Shown here one piece after another: positions 7,176 to 11,203 of a stretch of DNA of 11,203 bases (position 1 is the stretch's first letter; every line of letters begins with the position of its first letter). A program made the translations under genes and the position numbers. Source of the DNA: Sphingobium sp. (lineage in GTDB: Bacteria; Pseudomonadota; Alphaproteobacteria; Sphingomonadales; Sphingomonadaceae); assembly GCF_003248505.1 (NCBI RefSeq), contig NZ_QFOA01000088.1:1-11203 (forward strand), written 5' to 3'. The notes under the pieces are model-generated. The model made no database searches and had not been told where the DNA came from. It saw nothing but the letters and a program-made list of their open reading frames with translations.

Positions 7176-7220
7176 GGGAGGATCGACTATCGGCTGGTTC
7201 GCTGTGCTGCAAGGGGGCAA

Positions 7221-7238
7221 GGTCCAAGGATTTGAACC
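7221..7238. promoter_or_regulatory. Operator-like dyad upstream of gcrA
   Basis: GGTCCAA (7221-7227) and TTGAACC (7232-7238) are inverted 7-base arms with one mismatch and a 4-base spacer. The dyad lies in the 118-base divergent region between the permease and gcrA and overlaps the proposed gcrA -35 hexamer. This is where a repressor or autoregulator would bind, but nothing in the window identifies one. Confidence 0.3.
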
Positions 7239-7262
7239 GGCGGCATGTGGCTCCCATATAGG
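7232..7262 (+). promoter_or_regulatory. Putative sigma-70-type promoter of gcrA
   Basis: TTGAAC at 7232-7237 resembles a -35. CATATA (7255-7260, spacing 17) or TATAGG (7257-7262, spacing 19) could serve as the -10. Transcription would start around 7267-7270, leaving a leader of about 25 bases that contains the strong ribosome site at 7281-7286. No GANTC methylation site is visible in this spacer. The matches are partial. Confidence 0.35.
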
Positions 7263-7280
7263 GCGTCAATCAAGAATTGT

Positions 7281-7286
7281 GAGGAG
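7281..7286 (+). promoter_or_regulatory. Shine-Dalgarno that fixes the TTG start of gcrA
   Basis: GAGGAG ends 7 bases before the TTG at 7294. This near-ideal site and the family's conserved N-terminus (SWTDERI) establish TTG as initiator. No in-frame ATG occurs between the ribosome site and the conserved domain. Confidence 0.8.
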
Positions 7287-7293
7287 TTTTTCA

Positions 7294-7986
7294 TTGTCCT
7301 GGACCGACGAGCGCATCGACCAGCTCAAGACGATGTGGGAGCGCGGACTGACCGCCAGCCAGATCGCCGACGAACTGGGCGGAGTGAGCCGCAACGCCGT
7401 CATCGGCAAGGCGCATCGCCTTGGGCTGCAATCGCGGCCTTCGCCCGTCAAGGCGAACGAAGCGCCCAAGAAGGCTGCTCCTGCACCGCGCAAGCCGGCC
7501 CCCGTGGCCGCGAATGAACCGGAAGTCGTACGGGTCGCAGCGCCCGCGCCCGCGACCCCTGTCGTTGCGCCCGTCCGCGCCCCCGCCCCCCAGCCCACGC
7601 CAGCCGCTCCGGCAGCCAGCGCTTCGGACGATACGCCCCCACCTCCGCCGCCGCGCGTTATTTCCGTCGGCCCCGGCGGCTTCCTCCGTCAGGGCCCCGG
7701 CGATCAGCAGGCTCCCATTCCGCCAGCGCCGCCGCGCCGCCTGGTTCCGGCCAAGCCCAGTGCGGAGATCGCGGGAAAGACATCGTTGCTCGATCTTACC
7801 GAACGTATTTGCAAATGGCCGATGGGGCATCCGGGCGAACCGGATTTCCACTTTTGCGGTGAACCGGTGAACCCCGGCTTCCCCTACTGTGTCGAACATT
7901 GCGGTCGCGCTTATCAGGCGCAGTTGCCCCGTGGTACCCGCCGTCCGCCGCCGCCGCTGCCCTTCGGTGGGCCGCGCGTTCGTTGA
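7294..7986 (+). CDS. gcrA: GcrA-family cell cycle regulator
   Basis: GcrA is an alphaproteobacterial transcription co-activator. It binds sigma-70 holoenzyme and promoters, often those carrying CcrM-methylated GANTC sites, and drives cell-cycle genes. The 230-residue protein begins with the family's helix-turn-helix domain (about 1-45: SWTDERIDQLKTMWERG, then the recognition part ELGGVSRNAVIGKAHRLGL). A Pro/Ala-rich, low-complexity linker spans about 50-163 and includes a run of six prolines (115-120). The C-terminal sigma-interacting domain (about 164-215) has LTERICKWPMGHPGEPDFHFC and PYCVEHCGRAYQ, with Cys173, Cys188, Cys199, His202 and Cys203 as conserved, possibly metal-binding positions. 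Caulobacter GcrA is shorter (173 residues); the extra length is in the linker. Translation starts at TTG 7294 behind GAGGAG. The gene diverges from the permease and is followed by a strong terminator. Confidence 0.93.
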   Translation: MSWTDERIDQLKTMWERGLTASQIADELGGVSRNAVIGKAHRLGLQSRPSPVKANEAPKKAAPAPRKPAPVAANEPEVVRVAAPAPATPVVAPVRAPAPQPTPAAPAASASDDTPPPPPPRVISVGPGGFLRQGPGDQQAPIPPAPPRRLVPAKPSAEIAGKTSLLDLTERICKWPMGHPGEPDFHFCGEPVNPGFPYCVEHCGRAYQAQLPRGTRRPPPPLPFGGPRVR

Positions 7987-8011
7987 CAGCGAAGTAGACA
8001 GCTTGAAAAGA

Positions 8012-8040
8012 AAAAGGCCGGTCCGAAAGACCGGCCTTTT
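8012..8040. terminator. Bidirectional intrinsic terminator between gcrA and the outer-membrane protein gene
   Basis: Perfect 8-base GC-rich stem GGCCGGTC (8016-8023) and GACCGGCC (8029-8036) around a 5-base CGAAA loop. It is flanked by an A-run on the left and TTTT (8037-8040) on the right, which also extend the pairing to 12 bases. On the plus strand it ends gcrA 30 bases after its stop. On the minus strand the A-run becomes a longer U-rich tail and ends the beta-barrel gene, whose stop is at 8051-8049. Confidence 0.9.
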
Positions 8041-8048
8041 CTATTGGA

Positions 8049-8888
8049 TCAGAAGCGGTAGCTGCTGGTGATCATCACGCTCTGCGTGTCGAACTTGTCA
8101 CCGCGATTGATGCTCGCGCCGCCCGAAGGCGTGATGCGGAACGGATTGGTCGCAGGCGCGCTGCCCGCACCCACATCGACGCGGTAGTCGTCGACATTAT
8201 AGCGGGTCCAGAGATACCGTGCGCCGATCGAGAAGTTCTGCGACACCTTCGCTTCGACGCCGCCGCCCATGTTCCAGCCCCAGGCGTCTTCGCTACGGTT
8301 GAACTCCGTGAAGCTGTTCGCCGCATTGTTGGTGCTGAAGTTATTTTTCACTTTCGCGTAAGACAGGCCGCCGGTGATGTAAGGCATGATGCCGCCCGGC
8401 GTCGTGTAACCGAGACGGGCGCGCAGGTTCGCGTTCCAGTCGATCTTTCGGCGCATCGTATAGAAGGCCGGAGTGGTCGAATATTCGGTTACCTTGTCGT
8501 CGACAAAGGCCTGACCCGCTTCGGCGACGACACCGGCGACGATGCTGCCGAACTGACGGTCATAACCAACATGGCCCATCCACGCGATCGCGTCCTTGTC
8601 TCCCGCGCATCCCTGCGCCGGTGTCGCGCCGCGCGCCGCACCGCCGCACGTGCCGGGCGAAAAAGCATTGGCACCGGTGGTGGTGCGAATGGTGTCGTTA
8701 TAATTTCCATCGCCGTCGGCGTCGAAGCGGAGATGCTCGCCACCGTCCTTCTTCTGGAAGGTGTAGCCGAACGACCCGCCGACATAAGGTCCGGTCCAAT
8801 CCACGCCGTTCGTTTCCTGGGCCAGCGCGGGCGTTGCGAGAGCGAACGCAAGGGCGGCTCCCAGCGGCGCAAAATTGCGGAATTCCAT
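8049..8888 (-). CDS. Outer-membrane beta-barrel protein (OmpA-like/porin-family, Omp25/31-type)
   Basis: An exported 279-residue protein. The signal peptide is clear: MEFRNF, a hydrophobic core, and ATPALA before Gln24, the likely signal peptidase I cut. The mature part alternates aromatic and small residues in strand-like blocks (WTGPYVGGSFGYTF 31-44, WMGHVGYDRQFGSIVAGVVAEAG about 103-125, NANLRARLGYTT 152-163, IMPYITGGLSYAKVK 167-181, GWNMGGGVEAKV 204-215, SIGARYLWTRYNV 220-232). It ends in SYRF, the terminal-Phe signal for BAM assembly. About eight strands are expected, as in small surface barrels. The first surface loop is long and carries DADGDGNYND (56-65), resembling a calcium-binding loop, and Cys81/Cys94, which could form a disulfide. 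The ATG at 8888 follows GAGGAG by 9 bases. The exact role (structural, adhesin or channel) cannot be told. Confidence 0.88.
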   Translation of the reverse strand: MEFRNFAPLGAALAFALATPALAQETNGVDWTGPYVGGSFGYTFQKKDGGEHLRFDADGDGNYNDTIRTTTGANAFSPGTCGGAARGATPAQGCAGDKDAIAWMGHVGYDRQFGSIVAGVVAEAGQAFVDDKVTEYSTTPAFYTMRRKIDWNANLRARLGYTTPGGIMPYITGGLSYAKVKNNFSTNNAANSFTEFNRSEDAWGWNMGGGVEAKVSQNFSIGARYLWTRYNVDDYRVDVGAGSAPATNPFRITPSGGASINRGDKFDTQSVMITSSYRF

Positions 8889-9053
8889 AAAGTTATTCTC
8901 CTCACCTGAAGAAAAGGCGACAGGCCTTCGACAAGTGCCCCGCTAACGTTGCGGCAGGCAGCTTTGTTTCACCGTCAAATGTAATTTTTGGTTGCTGGCT
9001 CAGCGGCATGCGGACGCTTGCACCCGCCCGCGCCTAGCCTATAGCTTGGTTCC
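8889..9053. other. Divergent intergenic region between the beta-barrel gene and parE
   Basis: This 165-base spacer holds the ribosome site of the beta-barrel gene (CTCCTC on the plus strand near 8898-8903), an imperfect palindrome CCGCTAACGTTGCGG (8940-8954), a minus-strand TTGACG (8978-8973) that looks like a -35 but has no good -10 at normal spacing, and the putative parE promoter at its right end. No small ORF or RNA gene is apparent. Confidence 0.5.
9018..9045 (+). promoter_or_regulatory. Putative parE promoter, placing transcription start at or near the ATG
   Basis: TTGCAC (9018-9023) and TATAGC (9040-9045) are separated by 16 bases. The -10 ends only 8 bases before the parE ATG at 9054, so transcription would begin about 9051-9054. 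There is no Shine-Dalgarno before the ATG, which agrees with a leaderless or nearly leaderless mRNA. The -35 match is weak, so a promoter farther upstream remains possible. Confidence 0.35.
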
Positions 9054-11030
9054 ATGTCCGAAGACCTGTTTGCCACCCATGCTTCCGCCACGCCGCAATA
9101 TGACGCTTCCACCATCGAGGTGCTGGAGGGACTCGAACCCGTCAGGCGGCGGCCGGGGATGTATATCGGCGGTACGGATGAACGGGCGCTCCATCATCTC
9201 GCCAGCGAAGTGCTGGACAACAGCATGGACGAAGCGGTCGCAGGGCATGCGACCCGGATCGAAGTGACGCTGGACGCGGGCAACCGCCTTGTCATCACGG
9301 ACAATGGCCGCGGCATACCGGTCGATCCCCATCCCAAGTTTCCCGGCAAATCGGCGCTGGAGGTCATCTTAACCACGCTGCATTCAGGCGGCAAGTTCGA
9401 GGGGAAAGCCTACGCCACATCGGGGGGCCTGCATGGCGTAGGTATCTCCGTGGTGAACGCGCTATCGACCGACACCGTCGTCGAAGTCGCCCGCAATAAG
9501 GAACTGTTCCGCCAGAGTTTCAGCCGGGGATTGCCGCAGGGCCAGTTGGTGAAGGTCGGCGCAGCGCCCAACCGTCGCGGTACGTCGGTAAGCTTCGTCC
9601 CAGATACGGACATCTTCGGCGAACAGAAGTTCAAGCCCGCACGGCTCTATCGCCTTGCCCGGTCCAAAGCATATTTGTTCGCGGGCGTCGAAATCCGCTG
9701 GAAATGCGCGCCGAACCTCATTGCCGACGACACCCCCGCCGAAGCGGTCTTCCAGTTCCCCGGCGGCCTTGCCGACCATCTGAAGGAACAGGTCGGCGAC
9801 CGCGAATGCGCCACCAGTGTCTTCTTCTCCGGCAATCAGGATTTCCCCGGCGACGCAGGCCGGGTCGAATGGGCGGTGGCCTGGCCCTTATGGTCGGACG
9901 GATCCTATAGCTGGTATTGCAACACCATTCCGACGCCGGACGGCGGAACCCACGAAGCAGGCCTTCGCGCCGCATTGGTGAAAGGCATCCGTGCCTTCGC
10001 CGAACTGGTGGGGCAAAAGAAGGGCAAGGACATCACCGCCGACGACATCATGACGTCATCGGAAATCATGCTGTCCGTCTTCATTCGCGATCCACAGTTC
10101 CAGAGTCAGACGAAGGACCGGCTCACCAGCCCGGACGCCGCCCGCCTTGTCGAAAATGCCGTGCGCGATCATTTCGACCACTACCTGACCGACCATATGG
10201 ACCGGGGCAAGGCGCTGCTCGCCTATGTGCTCGACCGCATGGATGAGCGCCTGCGCCGCAAGCAGGAGAAGGAAGTCAAGCGCAAGTCCGCGACCAACAG
10301 CCGCAAGCTGCGTTTGCCGGGCAAGCTCACCGACTGTTCCAACGACGACCCTGAAGGTGCTGAAATCTTTCTGGTCGAAGGCGACAGCGCGGGCGGTTCC
10401 GCCAAGCAGGCGCGCGACCGCAAGACGCAGGCCATCCTGCCCCTGCGCGGCAAGATATTGAATGTCGCCAGCGCCAATACCGCCAAGATTCTCGCCAATC
10501 AGGAAATTGCCGACATGATCCTGGCGCTGGGCTGCGGAACGCGCAAGGACTGCAACCCTGACCATCTTCGCTACGAACGCGTCGTCATCATGACCGACGC
10601 GGATGTGGATGGCGCGCATATCGCGACGCTGCTCATGACCTTCTTTTTCCAGGAAATGCCCGAACTGGTTCGGCGCGGACATCTCTACCTCGCCCAGCCG
10701 CCGCTCTATCGCCTCGTCGCGGGGGGCAAGAGCCTGTATGCAAGGGACGATGCCCACCGTACCGAATTGATGCGCACCGAATTCAAGGGCAAGAAAGTCG
10801 ATGTCAGCCGGTTCAAAGGGCTGGGTGAAATGAACCCGATGCAGCTGCGCGAGACGACAATGGATCCCAAAAGCCGTAGCCTCATCCGCATCACCCTTCC
10901 CGATGATATCGAAGACCGGCAGCAGGTGCGCGAACTGGTCGACCGGTTGATGGGAACCAACCCTGCACACCGCTTCGCCTTCATTCAGGAGAATGCCGCG
11001 GCGGTGGACGAGGAAGCGATCGACGCGTGA
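9054..11030 (+). CDS. parE: DNA topoisomerase IV subunit B (ParE)
   Basis: ATPase subunit of topoisomerase IV, which with ParC (not in this window) decatenates daughter chromosomes and relaxes supercoils by passing one duplex through another. The protein has 658 residues, close to ParE length and without the extra C-terminal insert of GyrB. The GHKL ATPase domain has EGLEPVRRRPGMYIGGTDE (25-43), the ATP/Mg residues Glu52 and Asn56 in SEVLDNSMDEA, DNGRGIP (83-89) and a glycine-rich ATP lid GGLHGVGISVVNALS. The transducer domain follows (about 240-410). The TOPRIM domain carries EGDSAGG (Glu442 onward), LPLRGKILNV, and the metal motif DADVD (Asp515, Asp517, Asp519). The C-terminal part has RFKGLGEMNP and ends about residue 640 with LMGTNPAHRFAFI. 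ParE rather than GyrB is favoured by the GGTDE sequence and length. The stop overlaps the next gene's GTG by 4 bases. Confidence 0.95.
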   Translation: MSEDLFATHASATPQYDASTIEVLEGLEPVRRRPGMYIGGTDERALHHLASEVLDNSMDEAVAGHATRIEVTLDAGNRLVITDNGRGIPVDPHPKFPGKSALEVILTTLHSGGKFEGKAYATSGGLHGVGISVVNALSTDTVVEVARNKELFRQSFSRGLPQGQLVKVGAAPNRRGTSVSFVPDTDIFGEQKFKPARLYRLARSKAYLFAGVEIRWKCAPNLIADDTPAEAVFQFPGGLADHLKEQVGDRECATSVFFSGNQDFPGDAGRVEWAVAWPLWSDGSYSWYCNTIPTPDGGTHEAGLRAALVKGIRAFAELVGQKKGKDITADDIMTSSEIMLSVFIRDPQFQSQTKDRLTSPDAARLVENAVRDHFDHYLTDHMDRGKALLAYVLDRMDERLRRKQEKEVKRKSATNSRKLRLPGKLTDCSNDDPEGAEIFLVEGDSAGGSAKQARDRKTQAILPLRGKILNVASANTAKILANQEIADMILALGCGTRKDCNPDHLRYERVVIMTDADVDGAHIATLLMTFFFQEMPELVRRGHLYLAQPPLYRLVAGGKSLYARDDAHRTELMRTEFKGKKVDVSRFKGLGEMNPMQLRETTMDPKSRSLIRITLPDDIEDRQQVRELVDRLMGTNPAHRFAFIQENAAAVDEEAIDA

Positions 11031-11203
11031 AGCGCCTGGCAGGCAGAGCGGCGGTCGTCGCGTTTGCCCTGTGCCTGTGCTGGATTCAGGCTTCGTCCGC
11101 CATGGCCGCCCCCTCCCCCACTTATCGTGCACGGGCCGAGCAGTTGGTCCGCATCCTGACGCAGCCGGGGGGAGAAACCGAGTTTTTCTCGACGCTTTTC
11201 CTC
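11027..11203 (+). CDS. Exported protein, N-terminal fragment (3' end beyond window)
   Basis: The GTG at 11027 overlaps the parE stop as GTGA, so its translation is probably coupled to parE. The 59 visible codons begin with a signal peptide: MKRLAGR, a hydrophobic core AAVVAFALCLCWI (8-20), then ASSAMA, with probable cleavage near residues 25-28. The mature start (PTYRARAEQLVRIL, then FFSTLFL) is helical-looking. It faintly resembles the N-terminal helical region of some periplasmic serine hydrolase/beta-lactamase-like proteins, but too little is visible to assign a family. The alternative start at ATG 11102 would remove the signal peptide and is unlikely. Confidence 0.6.
   Translation, partial: MKRLAGRAAVVAFALCLCWIQASSAMAAPSPTYRARAEQLVRILTQPGGETEFFSTLFL

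Noticed and set aside
7176..7220. Longer permease reading from a TTG at 7220
   Set aside because: No Shine-Dalgarno precedes the TTG, and the added 15 residues are not family-like. The ATG at 7175 gives a natural N-terminus.
7228..7238. Possible tRNA T-loop on the minus strand (GGTTCAAATCC)
   Set aside because: The flanking bases form only two T-stem pairs, and no acceptor, D or anticodon arms or CCA end can be drawn. It is better explained as part of the gcrA promoter dyad.
7099..7293. Upstream extension of the gcrA frame to an ATG at 7099
   Set aside because: It would run antisense through the permease 5' end. The GAGGAG site and the conserved SWTDERI N-terminus fix the start at TTG 7294.
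10056..11132. Long minus-strand open frame (358 codons) opposite parE
   Set aside because: Antisense shadow of a strongly conserved gene. It shows no domain and spans the parE/exported-protein junction.

Overview
The window is a GC-rich, densely packed stretch of what looks like an alphaproteobacterial chromosome, most probably a sphingomonad (Sphingomonas/Sphingobium/Novosphingobium group). The evidence is a GcrA cell-cycle regulator (an alphaproteobacterial protein), the style of the ParE and outer-membrane beta-barrel proteins, and the overall codon bias. The genus is inference. No mobile elements, CRISPR arrays, tRNAs or rRNAs were found, and no gene-free stretch is longer than about 165 bases.

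Layout. (1) 1-623, plus strand: the 3' part of purQ (purine synthesis), cut by the window edge. (2) 661-6070, minus strand: a compact cluster read in the order wecB - wecC - Wza/GumB-like export lipoprotein - Wzc/GumC-like co-polymerase with BY-kinase domain. WecB and WecC convert UDP-GlcNAc to UDP-ManNAc and then UDP-ManNAcA. The last two genes overlap by 4 bases (ATGA) and would form the trans-envelope export and length-control machine. No glycosyltransferase, flippase or polymerase is present: the cluster is bounded by purQ on one side and a divergent small gene on the other. (3) 6156-6320, plus strand: an unrecognised 54-residue single-pass membrane protein, divergent from wecB. (4) 6324-7175, minus strand: an ABC-2 type permease with no ATPase partner nearby. 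(5) 7294-7986, plus strand: gcrA, with a TTG start behind a strong Shine-Dalgarno and a long Pro/Ala linker. (6) 8016-8036: a bidirectional terminator shared with the convergent gene at 8049-8888 (minus), an outer-membrane beta-barrel protein. (7) 9054-11030, plus strand: parE (topoisomerase IV subunit B), possibly from a leaderless transcript. It is coupled by a GTGA overlap to an exported protein whose gene runs off the window end.

How the genes work together: the minus-strand cluster is one functional unit, making the ManNAcA sugar nucleotide and exporting a surface polysaccharide. The remaining genes are mostly housekeeping or core-regulatory single units (purQ, gcrA, parE). Nothing here is clearly a new biological system. 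The points most worth a second look are the stripped-down polysaccharide cluster and its atypical BY-kinase, the widely spaced inverted repeat and small membrane protein next to wecB, the dyad over the putative gcrA promoter, and the parE 5' end.
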